A stretch of DNA of 64,000 bases from positions 1,252,001 to 1,316,000 of the forward strand of contig NZ_CP036295.1 of the NCBI RefSeq assembly GCF_004801255.1, in the 5' to 3' direction. Positions 1-8,121 of this stretch are shown here, piece after piece. The notes under the pieces were generated by a model, which saw only the letters and a program-made list of their open reading frames with translations, did no database searches and was not told the DNA's origin. The translations under genes and the position numbers were made by a program. Origin of the DNA: Desulfovibrio desulfuricans (GTDB lineage: Bacteria; Desulfobacterota; Desulfovibrionia; Desulfovibrionales; Desulfovibrionaceae). Position 1 is the stretch's first letter. The number at the start of each line of letters is the position of its first letter.

Positions 1-328
1 GGTTGGAGAGAATCTGATCGCTCTGTACTTCCTTGAGCCAGTCCGCAATCTCTCTGGCCATGGTTTGAGGATCCTCTGGGTTTTGCGAGGCAATAAGCTC
101 GTCGAGGGAGGCAAACAGACGAACCGTATGGATTTCGAGCACTTCCATCAACAACTCGTCCTTGTTGCCAAAGTTGGAATAGAACGCCCCCAGCGTGTAC
201 CCGGCCGTTACGCATATGCGGCGGATGGATGCCTCATAGATGCCCACCCGCAACAGCTCCTGCTCTGCCGCGTTGATCAGCGCTTGGCGCGTCTGCTGTC
301 GGCTTTCCTGCCGTGTAAGTCTCTGCAT
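1..328 (-). CDS. TetR/AcrR-family regulator, 3' part cut by window edge
   Basis: The minus-strand frame is open from an ATG at 328-326 to the window edge (109 codons). The N-terminus reads MQRLTRQESRQQTRQALI and is followed by a helix-turn-helix with the family signature (IRRICVTAGYTLGAFYSNF, then NKDELL), typical of the TetR DNA-binding domain at residues ~12-60. A GGGAGGG ribosome site lies just upstream of the ATG. The ligand-binding C-terminal half is outside the window, so the target and effector are unknown. A large palindrome at 371-426, 43 bp upstream, is the obvious autoregulatory operator candidate. Confidence 0.85.
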   Translation of the reverse strand, partial: MQRLTRQESRQQTRQALINAAEQELLRVGIYEASIRRICVTAGYTLGAFYSNFGNKDELLMEVLEIHTVRLFASLDELIASQNPEDPQTMAREIADWLKEVQSDQILSN

Positions 329-370
329 GCGTCCCTCCCGTAACCCGGATGTTGCCCATGGCTGACCTCT

Positions 371-426
371 TACCAAATTCAGATAGCACTTGCAATCCAG
401 ATTGCACGTGATATTTGAATTTGGTA
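371..426. promoter_or_regulatory. 56-bp imperfect palindrome, probable TetR operator
   Basis: The outer arms are TACCAAATTCAGATA and its near-complement (15 bp, one mismatch). The inner arms CACTTGCAATC / GATTGCACGTG pair with one mismatch around a 2-nt centre. The nested symmetry could hold two repressor dimers or one larger site. It lies directly upstream of the TetR-family gene. Operator function is inferred from symmetry and position. Confidence 0.6.
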
Positions 427-673
427 GAAAATACCTGTCGCCAAGATAATCAGGTGGAGTGCTGCACCCAGTTTTGGTTAAAAACAATAAAATCAGCATG
501 ATGATAATTTTTACATAGCAGCGCCTGCAGGTCAGACATGACTGATCTGGCCTGCAAGGCCTGTTGCCCCGCCTTGCAGCATGTGTGAAATGCCCTGTAC
601 GCTGCCAGACAGGGCTGCAATGCCAGCTATGCAAAAGATGATTATACCATGCGAATATTACAGGAGTTTATAT

Positions 674-1933
674 ATGTGGTCAGTAAAAAAACGGATGGAA
701 ATAGTAACAAGGTATTTTGCATCGCTCTTCGGGGCTGTTTCTTTTCAGGAAAATGGAGAAAACGCTGATAGTAATTTTAGTAAGGGCAGCAGCAGTATTA
801 AAGTTAATATATTTAAAAAAGATGAAGGCTCGTACTATATAAACAGGGCAATCAGCTTTACCCAGGAAGAACAGGAAATCATAAAATGTATTTCAAAAGA
901 AATGCGCAAACTCTTTGCACAACATCTGCTTCCGCACTACGCCAACATCTGCTTGCCGCAAGCGCAATTGCTCGGCATTTCAAAGGCAATTTCGCCTTCA
1001 AACTACAAAACAGTATTAACAGTGCTGAATATTCTGGAAGAATTTTCTACGCAGACCTATGAAGGGCAAAGAATTACGTTTTCTGTAGGCATTGATGAAA
1101 CAGTTACGTTTATGGGCAACAACCTGTCTGATGTGTGCAGGCACGATTTTTCGCGTGTGCTGACATCTGACTGCAATTCCTTGCTGGTCTGCAGCAGGCA
1201 GGGGGGGATTGTTGATCATTTATCGCCGGTTAACAGCTGCGATATGGAAGACTACTTTGCGCCGCTGGAGTATCTGCCCATTGCCGCCTGGTCTTCACAG
1301 GGTAAATACGTATTTTGTCTCAATGATAACGGCGAAATATTGGTATTCAAAAACAGGTGTCTGATTTTTGCGAAACGCCGGGGGCAGTGGTGCTACTTTT
1401 CGCACCAGATATATACTTCAACATTCAATCCCGCTCCAATTTTGCTCAAGGTGCTTGACGTGGCCGAGGTCCCCTTTGAAATATTCAAATCAATATACGT
1501 CAGCGTGATAGACGCTTCATTTCGGCGCAAGGGGGCGTGCATCGGCGTGATAAAAAAAAGCGCCGTCTACGACGGCGACGGTATCAGGGATTGTATGGAT
1601 TTTGTTTCTGAATCAGACATCCTCGAAAAAAAGAAAAACGAAAAAACAAAGCTTCTTAATTCTATTGTGGGCGGCAAAAAATTTAATGAGCTATCGCGGC
1701 AGTTGCGTCAGGAAATACTGGCAATGGATGGCGCGACAATCATCTTTGAAGACGGAACAATATTTGCCGTGGGTGCGATACTAAAGATCAACTGCGGGTC
1801 TTCCGGCGGTGGACGGCGGGCGGCGGCATGCACCCTGTCAAAGTACGGCGTGGGGATCAAAGTCTCGAGCGACGGCAAGATTACCATCTGGTATGACCCT
1901 GACAGACCTGATTATTTTGAAGAGATTGGCTAG
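674..1933 (+). CDS. Protein with divergent C-terminal diadenylate-cyclase (DAC/DisA_N)-like domain
   Basis: A 419-aa protein. The start at 674 is chosen because AGGAG lies at 662-666; upstream in-frame ATGs lack a ribosome site. Residues ~1-270 are not recognised. Residues ~285-410 follow the order of a DAC domain: a GACIGVI strand (287-293), the DGA motif at 352-354 (MDGATIIFEDG), then GGGRRAAACTLSKYG (378-392) where DAC proteins normally have G-T-R-H-R-A-A, and a final strand VSSDGKITIWYD. The DGA metal/ATP motif is kept, but the RHR motif has become G-R-R. It may be an active but divergent c-di-AMP synthase or a degenerate nucleotide-binding domain. The gene is more AT-rich than neighbouring core genes and stands alone, which suggests acquisition. 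Confidence 0.55.
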   Translation: MWSVKKRMEIVTRYFASLFGAVSFQENGENADSNFSKGSSSIKVNIFKKDEGSYYINRAISFTQEEQEIIKCISKEMRKLFAQHLLPHYANICLPQAQLLGISKAISPSNYKTVLTVLNILEEFSTQTYEGQRITFSVGIDETVTFMGNNLSDVCRHDFSRVLTSDCNSLLVCSRQGGIVDHLSPVNSCDMEDYFAPLEYLPIAAWSSQGKYVFCLNDNGEILVFKNRCLIFAKRRGQWCYFSHQIYTSTFNPAPILLKVLDVAEVPFEIFKSIYVSVIDASFRRKGACIGVIKKSAVYDGDGIRDCMDFVSESDILEKKKNEKTKLLNSIVGGKKFNELSRQLRQEILAMDGATIIFEDGTIFAVGAILKINCGSSGGGRRAAACTLSKYGVGIKVSSDGKITIWYDPDRPDYFEEIG

Positions 1934-2000
1934 GTGGCGGCAAGTCGGTGGGTCTGCATGCGTGCGCGTGCGGTGGGCGGGCAGTCATGGCCCATATACG

Positions 2001-2030
2001 AAAAAAGGTTCGCGGATATACCGCGAACCT
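2001..2030 (-). terminator. Rho-independent terminator of tRNA-Lys
   Basis: Perfect 9-bp stem GGTTCGCGG / CCGCGAACC (2007-2029) with a 5-nt loop. Read on the minus strand it is followed by a T run (A run at 2001-2006). It sits just past the 3' end of the minus-strand tRNA. Confidence 0.8.
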
Positions 2031-2038
2031 GAATTTTC

Positions 2039-2114
<76 letters not shown>

Positions 2115-2130
2115 GCAATGCGTGAAAAGG

Positions 2131-2159
2131 TGTTTACGCAAATGGGGGCTGGGTGTCAA
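2131..2159 (-). promoter_or_regulatory. Sigma-70-type promoter for tRNA-Lys
   Basis: On the minus strand TTGACA (2159-2154), a 17-bp spacer and TAAACA (2136-2131) place the start site about 10 nt before the tRNA 5' end at 2114. Confidence 0.7.
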
Positions 2160-2400
2160 GCGTAAATGAAAATTTTTATGTAATTCTTTTGTACGGCAGG
2201 CAGTTATAGCCATGGGCAAAACCTGGCTCGCAGCAAAATTGCCGCGCCGTGCGCGGGCTTGATTGTGTTGGCGCAACCTGGGCGGGGAGATGGGCGCGCC
2301 AGGGGCAGGGTGAGCGAGAGGGGACGGGTACCCCGTTGCCAGACCATGCGGTGTTGCCTGCCTGGGGCGGCGTGGTGAAGCCGGCAACCGATTCTGGGGC

Positions 2401-2430
2401 TTGACTAATCGTCGTGCCTTGGGCTACAAA
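2401..2430 (+). promoter_or_regulatory. Probable promoter for tRNA-Leu
   Basis: TTGACT (2401-2406), an 18-bp spacer and TACAAA (2425-2430), about 50 bp upstream of the tRNA. The -10 match is moderate. Confidence 0.45.
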
Positions 2431-2480
2431 GCCTCTCACACCAAGCATGCGACGCTGATTCGCAGTATGCTGGCCTGTCT

Positions 2481-2567
2481 GCCGGGATGGTGGAATTGGT
2501 AGACGCAGCGGACTCAAAATCCGCCGAGGGCAACCTCTTGCGAGTTCAAGTCTCGCTCCCGGTACCA
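2481..2567 (+). tRNA. tRNA-Leu (anticodon CAA)
   Basis: 87 nt with encoded CCA. The acceptor GCCGGGA pairs with TCCCGGT. The anticodon stem GCGGA / TCCGC closes loop CTCAAAA, giving anticodon CAA (Leu, TTG). A long variable arm (CGAGGGCAACCTCTTG) marks a class II tRNA. The 3' end abuts a P4-type integrase gene, so it is the likely attachment site of the element that follows. Confidence 0.94.
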
Positions 2568-2581
2568 CAAAAAAGAATCAT

Positions 2582-2636
2582 GAAGCCCCATAAAGTCTCA
2601 AAGACCTTGTGGGGCTTCACTTTTTTGGTAGTTGAA
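2582..2636 (+). terminator. Rho-independent terminator after tRNA-Leu
   Basis: Stem GAAGCCCCA (2582-2590) / TGGGGCTTC (2620-2628) with an inner GTCT/AGAC pairing, then TTTTTT at 2631-2636. Confidence 0.8.
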
Positions 2637-2680
2637 TGTTTCAGGTAGTATCAGAAGGCCCGTTGACGTGTTACGAAAAT

Positions 2681-2740
2681 GGGGGCAACAATAGGGGCAT
2701 ATTTCTGGCTTGCCCCTCATTATATCAGGAGTTGCCCCTA
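2681..2740. repeat. Integrase arm-type repeat cluster, left end
   Basis: GGGGGCAACAATAGGGGCA at 2681-2699, plus an inverted copy of the core (AGTTGCCCCTA, 2730-2740) overlapping the int start. The same 19-bp unit with two changes lies at 14477-14495 at the far end. The position next to int suggests arm-type integrase or excisionase sites; this role is inferred. Confidence 0.5.
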
Positions 2741-3948
2741 TGAGTCTGACAGATGCCGCCATACGAGCCGCAAAGCCTGGCAACAAGACTATCAAGGTTT
2801 TTGACGGAGGCGGGCTTTACCTTGAAGTTGCCCCAAGTGGTGGGCGATGGTGGAGACTGAAATACCGCTTTGCAGGGAAAGAGCGCCGGATCAGTCTTGG
2901 CGTGTACCCAGCCGTTGGCCTGCGTGAAGCCCGAAAACGCCGTGACGATGCCAAGGAGCTATTGGCCCAAGGCATTGACCCAAGCGCCCACAAGCAGGCG
3001 GAAAAAGAGGCTGTAAAGCGCCAACAGGAGTCAGCCGCACAGACCTTTAAAGCTGTGGCCTTGCAGTGGTGGGAAAGCTATGGCCCTACACTTGCCGAAC
3101 GCACACGCGACCGTACACAACGCTATTTAGATCAAGACCTACTTCCCGCCTTGGGTGATAAGCCTGTGGCAAGCATTATGCCTGCCGACCTCCTGACCGT
3201 TGCCGCCCCGGCAGAAAAACGGGGTGCCTCAAATACTGCCCACAAAATAATGACCATTTGCAACCAGGTAATGCGGCACGCATATTTGTGCGGATTGACG
3301 CCCGTTAATGTGGCTGCTGGCCTGCGTGGTGCATTGCGTCCGCTCAAACACAAGCCCCGCCCGGCCATTGTCGAGAAAAAAGAGTTTGGCCGCTTGCTGC
3401 GCGATATTTGGGCCTATGAAGGATACCCGTCTGTGCAATGGTATTTGCGGATATTGCCATTCGTTGCGACCCGGCCCGGTGAATTGCGGCTTGCCAAATG
3501 GGGGGAGATTGATTTCTCGGAAAACGTGTGGCGACTTCCAGAAGGCCGAATGAAGATGCGCAAAGCTTGGGCCGTACCCCTTGCCCCGCAGGTGGTGAAG
3601 ATGCTCCGAGCGTTGGAACAATTCTCTGGCGGTGATGCTGATGCCCCGCTTTTTCCGTCTGTGCGCTCAAAGTCTGCCGTCATTGTGGACGCCGCAGGAG
3701 GTGCCGCGCTGCGGGCTATGGGCTGGCAGCAAGAAACTGTGTGCCTGCATGGGCTGCGTTCGACCTTTTCGACGATAGCCAACGAAAGCGGGCAGTGGCG
3801 ACCAGACGTTATAGAAGGCTGCCTTTCCCACACAGACCGCGACAGCGTGCGCCGCGTTTATAATCGCGCAACCTTTTGGGAAGAACGCCGGGCCTTGATG
3901 GAATGGTGGGCAGATTACCTGGACAGGTTGAAGGAAGACAAAGTTTAG
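2740..3948 (+). CDS. int: P4-type tyrosine recombinase (integrase)
   Basis: 402 aa. The start at 2740 is preferred over 2710 because AGGAG lies at 2727-2731. The N-terminal domain (residues ~1-85, MSLTDAAIRAAKPGNK..GLYLEV) is the arm-binding DUF4102 type. The catalytic residues are all visible: R245 (TRPGELR), H337-x-x-R340 (LHGLRSTF), H364 (LSHTDRD) and the nucleophile Y374 (RRVYNRA). It catalyses site-specific integration and excision. It reads away from tRNA-Leu, whose 3' end is the expected target. The protein appears intact. Confidence 0.93.
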   Translation: MSLTDAAIRAAKPGNKTIKVFDGGGLYLEVAPSGGRWWRLKYRFAGKERRISLGVYPAVGLREARKRRDDAKELLAQGIDPSAHKQAEKEAVKRQQESAAQTFKAVALQWWESYGPTLAERTRDRTQRYLDQDLLPALGDKPVASIMPADLLTVAAPAEKRGASNTAHKIMTICNQVMRHAYLCGLTPVNVAAGLRGALRPLKHKPRPAIVEKKEFGRLLRDIWAYEGYPSVQWYLRILPFVATRPGELRLAKWGEIDFSENVWRLPEGRMKMRKAWAVPLAPQVVKMLRALEQFSGGDADAPLFPSVRSKSAVIVDAAGGAALRAMGWQQETVCLHGLRSTFSTIANESGQWRPDVIEGCLSHTDRDSVRRVYNRATFWEERRALMEWWADYLDRLKEDKV

Positions 3949-4058
3949 CCACAAATTTCCTGCCCCTAGCTTTGGTCTGATCCACCAAGGCGAAGAGCCG
4001 TTCCCTTACGGCCTGGGGCGGGGAACTTTTTAAGGGAACAACTGAAGGGGGTGGTGGA

Positions 4059-5204
4059 ATGAAAATATTGAGAAATTTCATTACAATAGAAGACCTTGAA
4101 AAACGATGGGGAATAGGAAAAAACGAAATAGTTCCTTTTGTTCATGGTATTGGGCATGATATTAACCTTTGGTATACACGTGAACCTAGATTATTGCCCA
4201 ATGGAAAGCAAAGTGCAATCGTTAAAAGAGCACAATACACAAACGGTAGCATTGTAGATGCTGAAGAAGTATTATTTTTAGAATCTAAATATCCAGAGTT
4301 AATAAAAGATAAAACTATAGTAATTTGTAATAATGAAGATGAAGAAGAGCCAGAGGCTAAAAATAAAATAAACGACCTTTACCGGGACAATTTGTTTCTG
4401 GCAGTTGATTTAGATGATAAACTTTGTCCGCCCTGGGACGCTTTTTTTGCTAAGAGAGTATTTATCACCACGATACCGAAACCAGAAAGCGGAGACTATT
4501 ATCCACCTGATGTTTTGATGCGTAGATATAAATTAAGCCCGGCTGAATTTATAGGATATCTTTCAATTCATGATGATTTATATCCATATGGGATAACATC
4601 AGATTTTTATAGTTCTGGCGTTGGCATCCCTGAAAAATTGGATATGCTAAAAGATATTTCCTTCCATTATTTAGAAATTCAGAAACATGAAAAAAGCATG
4701 GAAAAGTTCCACGAATATGATGCAGAATTTAACGAGCATATGAGATTCGTCATTCATGATGATAATTCACATAGTGCAGAGAATACAGAACAATCCGTTG
4801 ATGACATAAAAATGCAACTCACAGAGGCCCGAGTGCAGATTGCGGCTCTGAATAAAGCCAACAGCCTATTAACTGAACAGAACCAGCACATGGCAGAAGA
4901 GCTTGCAAGCCTAGCCACAGATAGCGGCGAAGGCCAGCCAGCCTCGCGCACACACGCTGCCACCAAGTCAAGGCAAGAGAAGACCTTGAGCGCATGGAAG
5001 CCAGCCATTGACGCTATGATAAAGGTTGCCGTGCGCTGTGGTGAAAATGGGGCCGCCCTCCGGCAGCAACCTGACTTTAATGCCATGTTCAATGATATTG
5101 ATGCCGAGCTTAATGACGCCCAGATGAATCTTTTCCGCAAGGCACTACCTGATGAACATATTGATCGTACGGGTGGTCCAAGAGGAAAGGTGACACCCTC
5201 CTGA
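4059..5204 (+). CDS. Element protein of unknown function with coiled coil
   Basis: 381 aa, ribosome site in the GGGGGTGG run before the ATG. The N-terminus (ITIEDLEKRWGIGKNEI) looks like a helix-turn-helix-type recognition unit, and a second similar segment (DVLMRRYKLSPAEFIGYL) occurs near residue 150. Residues ~250-285 form a probable coiled coil (ARVQIAALNKANSLLTEQ). The C-terminal ~85 residues are helical and basic. The first ~750 bp are strongly AT-rich while the last ~390 bp match the GC-rich surroundings, so it may be a chimera. It sits between int and the repeats at 5202-5347. I do not recognise the family; a regulatory role is only a guess. Confidence 0.6.
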   Translation: MKILRNFITIEDLEKRWGIGKNEIVPFVHGIGHDINLWYTREPRLLPNGKQSAIVKRAQYTNGSIVDAEEVLFLESKYPELIKDKTIVICNNEDEEEPEAKNKINDLYRDNLFLAVDLDDKLCPPWDAFFAKRVFITTIPKPESGDYYPPDVLMRRYKLSPAEFIGYLSIHDDLYPYGITSDFYSSGVGIPEKLDMLKDISFHYLEIQKHEKSMEKFHEYDAEFNEHMRFVIHDDNSHSAENTEQSVDDIKMQLTEARVQIAALNKANSLLTEQNQHMAEELASLATDSGEGQPASRTHAATKSRQEKTLSAWKPAIDAMIKVAVRCGENGAALRQQPDFNAMFNDIDAELNDAQMNLFRKALPDEHIDRTGGPRGKVTPS

Positions 5205-5347
5205 CAACGTGAGAATCGTTACACAGCAAGGCTTTTCTACACTTTGCATACCCCCCTGATGACGTGAAATACTCCTGAAAACAGTTCACGTTATCAATGG
5301 GGTATTTTACGGTCTCCGACCCGTCCGCCAACGTACCCACGTTATCA
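5202..5347. repeat. Four TGATAACGTG-type boxes, two direct then two inverted
   Basis: Copies at 5202-5212 (TGACAACGTGA), 5257-5268 (TGATGACGTGAA), 5285-5296 (TTCACGTTATCA, inverted) and 5338-5347 (CACGTTATCA, inverted). The spacing is nearly symmetric (about 55 and 51 bp outside, 28 bp inside). They lie directly upstream of the AlpA-like gene. They may be binding sites for that regulator, for an excisionase or for a replication initiator. Confidence 0.55.
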
Positions 5348-5420
5348 GCAGGGTTACAATAAAAATACCAGCCCCTTATCCTCTCACGTAGTTCAAAAAA
5401 AACTCGTGGGAGGATTTTTT

Positions 5421-5639
5421 ATGTCCCAGCTAAATGGAAGGCGAATTCAATATGCAGGAGCTATGCGCGCAAAGTCCGCAGCCGCATTTCTCGACATTGG
5501 CGAATCAACCCTTTGGCGGTGGGTTAAAGAGGGAAAATTACCCAAAGGCATTCGACTTACCCCCAGAACGACTGTGTGGTTGCGTGAAGATCTTGAACAA
5601 TTTTTGAATCAAGCGTTTCACGATCAGCGGGGTGTCTAG
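5421..5639 (+). CDS. AlpA-like helix-turn-helix regulator/excisionase
   Basis: 72 aa. ATG 5421 is chosen over 5406 because GGGAGG (5408-5413) precedes it. The central segment (AKSAAAFLDIGESTLWRWVKEG) is a MerR/AlpA-type HTH followed by a wing and an ending (REDLEQFL) typical of AlpA proteins. AlpA of phage P4 activates int in related elements. It is the first gene of the run that continues through the small ORF, repA-like gene and primase. Confidence 0.8.
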   Translation: MSQLNGRRIQYAGAMRAKSAAAFLDIGESTLWRWVKEGKLPKGIRLTPRTTVWLREDLEQFLNQAFHDQRGV

Positions 5640-5640
5640 G

Positions 5641-5808
5641 ATGGTGGATAAAAAACGAAAAAGCCCCTCAGCTTGGCGGCAGTGGGGGCTTATGAAAAGT
5701 GCAGCCTGGCAGCAGCACGATGCAAAGGGAACTTACTCTGCTCTAATCCCGTCCGTCAACGAGTATTCAGTGTTTGCCCTGCTGTTCAAGGGGGTGTTCA
5801 GTGAATAG
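5641..5808 (+). CDS. Small 55-aa element protein
   Basis: The ATG lies 1 nt after the alpA-like stop codon, and the TAG overlaps the GTG start of the next gene (GTGAATAG), the usual form of translational coupling. The product begins MVDKKRKSPSAWRQWG, is basic at the N-terminus and has an aromatic C-terminal half. There is no recognised domain. The tight packing argues that it is translated. Confidence 0.55.
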   Translation: MVDKKRKSPSAWRQWGLMKSAAWQQHDAKGTYSALIPSVNEYSVFALLFKGVFSE

Positions 5809-7006
5809 TCCAAGCACCACAGCTACGCCAAACCTTCAAAACCAAATCGCCCATGCACAGGCGGCTTTTTTTAGCGAAGGGCTAGCAGAGCAGACGGAAG
5901 GGCAGCAGAAGCGCAAGTTCACCTTTCAAACTGCGGCTGACATCATTAACGCTCTCCAACAGATTGACGCGATAAAGGGAATTATTCCGTCCCGTGGCAT
6001 CGTGGTTATCTATGGCCCTTCCGGTAGTGGGAAAAGCTTTCTGGCGGTCTATATGGCCTATGCCTTGGGCTATGGCTTGGCTTTCTTTGGCTTCAAGACG
6101 CAAGTTATGATCGTGGTTTACATAAACCTCGAAGGTAGTTTGAAAAAACGTCTTGAATCATTGCAGGCGGATAAAAAGCGCAACATTCCCGACAACATTC
6201 TGTTCGTTACTGAGCCATTCCATATCATTGAAGATATAGAGTCTTTAGCCGCAGATATTCCAGAAGGGGCTGTGGTTTTTATCGACACCATGAACGCCGC
6301 CTCCCCTGGCCTTGATGAAAATTCAAGCCGTGACATGGGCCTGATTCTGGAAGCTGCCAAAAAGCTGCAACAGATCACTAAGGGGCTGGTGGTTATTGTC
6401 CATCACAGCGGCAAAGATGCCTCTAAGGGCCTGCGCGGGCATTCTTCGTTGTATGCTGCAATGGATGCCGTCATTGAAGTGGGCCGCAATGGTGATTCTC
6501 GATACTGGCGTTTGGCAAAATCCAAAGAAGGGCGGGACGGGATACGTCGTGGCTTCCGTCTCAAGTCTGTAGGCTTGGGCTATGACGCAGACGGGGAACC
6601 TGTGACCTCTTGCGTGGTCGAGGAAGACAATACCCCCTTGCAGGAGGAAGAGAAGCCCCTGGCCCCCGCGCTTGCGTACTGTTTAGAGTCATTGCAACGC
6701 GCCTTGGTTGCAACTGGAAAAGACTGTGTTCACCTTGAGGAATGGAGGCCGCATTTCTACGAACGCCACACGGGTGATACTGACGGCGCGAAAAGAGCCG
6801 CTTTCAACCGTGATAAAAACAAGCTTGTACACCTTGGCAAGATAAGGGTTCAAAATGACAACTATTCTCTAAGCGTACCAGCGTACGAAAGCGTACAAAA
6901 GCGTACAGACGTACGCAGCCCCATCACCTCAAGTAGCGTACGTACCGTACCCCTTTCTTTAGAAAGGGTACGCAGTACGCAAGGGGAGGGGTACGCTTAT
7001 GAATAG
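5801..7006 (+). CDS. RepA-like RecA-fold ATPase/helicase (AAA_25 type)
   Basis: 401 aa from a GTG start at 5801 with AGGGGG upstream. Walker A is GPSGSGKS at 72-79; Walker B lies in VVFIDTMNAA; a conserved VIVHHSGKDASKGLRGHSS segment matches hexameric RepA/AAA_25 helicases such as RepA of RSF1010. It probably unwinds the element's origin, with the following primase. The last ~45 codons run through a dense GTAC repeat cluster and read as low-complexity Ser/Val/Arg, so the DNA there may serve as a site more than the protein tail does. It overlaps the primase start by 8 bp. Confidence 0.82.
   Translation: MNSPSTTATPNLQNQIAHAQAAFFSEGLAEQTEGQQKRKFTFQTAADIINALQQIDAIKGIIPSRGIVVIYGPSGSGKSFLAVYMAYALGYGLAFFGFKTQVMIVVYINLEGSLKKRLESLQADKKRNIPDNILFVTEPFHIIEDIESLAADIPEGAVVFIDTMNAASPGLDENSSRDMGLILEAAKKLQQITKGLVVIVHHSGKDASKGLRGHSSLYAAMDAVIEVGRNGDSRYWRLAKSKEGRDGIRRGFRLKSVGLGYDADGEPVTSCVVEEDNTPLQEEEKPLAPALAYCLESLQRALVATGKDCVHLEEWRPHFYERHTGDTDGAKRAAFNRDKNKLVHLGKIRVQNDNYSLSVPAYESVQKRTDVRSPITSSSVRTVPLSLERVRSTQGEGYAYE
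6875..6994. repeat. GTAC-rich iteron-like cluster
   Basis: Eleven GTAC tetramers in 120 bp, most as AGCGTAC or GGTACGC. The first five start at 6875, 6883, 6893, 6903 and 6911 (8-10 bp apart). A near-perfect hairpin (CGTACCCCTTTCT / AGAAAGGGTACG) lies at about 6946-6972. The cluster is inside the 3' end of the RepA-like gene and ends at the primase start. It may be a replication origin or initiator-binding array. Confidence 0.6.
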
Positions 7007-8111
7007 CATTCTGAGCTTTATTACTGCCATGAAACAGAAGTCCTCCCGCGAATGGTGCGGCGTATGCCCGATATGCGGGCAGACCAGGGAGGACGGGTTT
7101 ATTGTCATACTGACTGCCGAAGGCCGGGCGCGTTATTTCTGCCGTAAGTGTATGGAAAGCGGCGACGATATCCAGCTAATGCAGAAAGTTCATGGCCTGT
7201 CCTACCGCGAGGCGTGTGAAGCCCTTGGGATTGAGCCAAAGCCCACGACCACCAGCTTGCTTTCTGCCCGGCGCGTACATGTCCGGCCCCGTCCGGCACA
7301 CCCGGTACAAATGGCCTATGTGCCGCCCAAGCCAGAGCCAGCCGTCATGCCCTGCAAGGAATGGATGGGCAGCGCCGCCGCGTTTTTAGTTGAGTGCCAA
7401 CGTGGGCTTGAAACTATCCCCGAAGCATTGCTTGCAATCTGCGGGCGCTTCCTGACCCCATACACGGCGCAAGATTGTGGCATAGGCTGGAACCCTGCTG
7501 ATAGATATGTTTCTCGCGCTGCATGGGGGCTAGCTGACGAACAGGGCAAGGACGGAAAGCCCCGCACAAAGCTTTTGCTTCCTGCCGGGCTGGTGATCGC
7601 AACCCGCCGCCGCGCTGGTGTCGTGGCGCTTACGGTACGCTGTCTTGAAGAAGATCGGCAGACCAAAGGCCGCGCCAAGTATCGGCAGATACCCGGCTCA
7701 GCTAACGTGCCGTTTATCGCAGGCCGTGCCGGGCTTCCGTTGCTTCTGGTTGAATCCGCGCTTGATGCCGCTCTAGTCTGGCAAGAATCATTCGGGAAAC
7801 TGGCCGCTGTAGCCCTTATGGGCAACATGAAGGGGCTGGACTCCGACACCCACGCTTTTATTCAGGCTGCCCCCTTGCTGCTGGCTTGCCCGGACAATGA
7901 CGAAGGCGGGCAAGTTGCCTGGCAGAGATGGAGTGCAGCCTATCCACAAGCAATCCTTACCCCTGCCGTGGGCGCTAAAGACCTGGGCGACATGCACCGG
8001 GCCGCGCTGACATGGCCCATTAATCCCGACATTCCCAGCGTCATGGAGTGGGTACCCGGTGTTCTGGCCTTCGCTTCTCGCAACTCAACCACCTACGCGC
8101 TTGCCGCATAA
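6999..8111 (+). CDS. Primase with zinc-finger and Toprim domains
   Basis: 370 aa. The N-terminus has a CHC2-like zinc finger (C23-x2-C26 ... C48-x2-C51) and a helix (YREACEALGIEP) as in phage primases. A Toprim domain follows: glutamate in LLLVESALDAA and the acidic pair in ACPDNDEGG. It would lay down RNA primers for element replication next to the RepA-like helicase. ATG 6999 overlaps the end of the repA-like gene. Confidence 0.85.
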   Translation: MNSILSFITAMKQKSSREWCGVCPICGQTREDGFIVILTAEGRARYFCRKCMESGDDIQLMQKVHGLSYREACEALGIEPKPTTTSLLSARRVHVRPRPAHPVQMAYVPPKPEPAVMPCKEWMGSAAAFLVECQRGLETIPEALLAICGRFLTPYTAQDCGIGWNPADRYVSRAAWGLADEQGKDGKPRTKLLLPAGLVIATRRRAGVVALTVRCLEEDRQTKGRAKYRQIPGSANVPFIAGRAGLPLLLVESALDAALVWQESFGKLAAVALMGNMKGLDSDTHAFIQAAPLLLACPDNDEGGQVAWQRWSAAYPQAILTPAVGAKDLGDMHRAALTWPINPDIPSVMEWVPGVLAFASRNSTTYALAA

Positions 8112-8121
8112 GGGTATAGCC

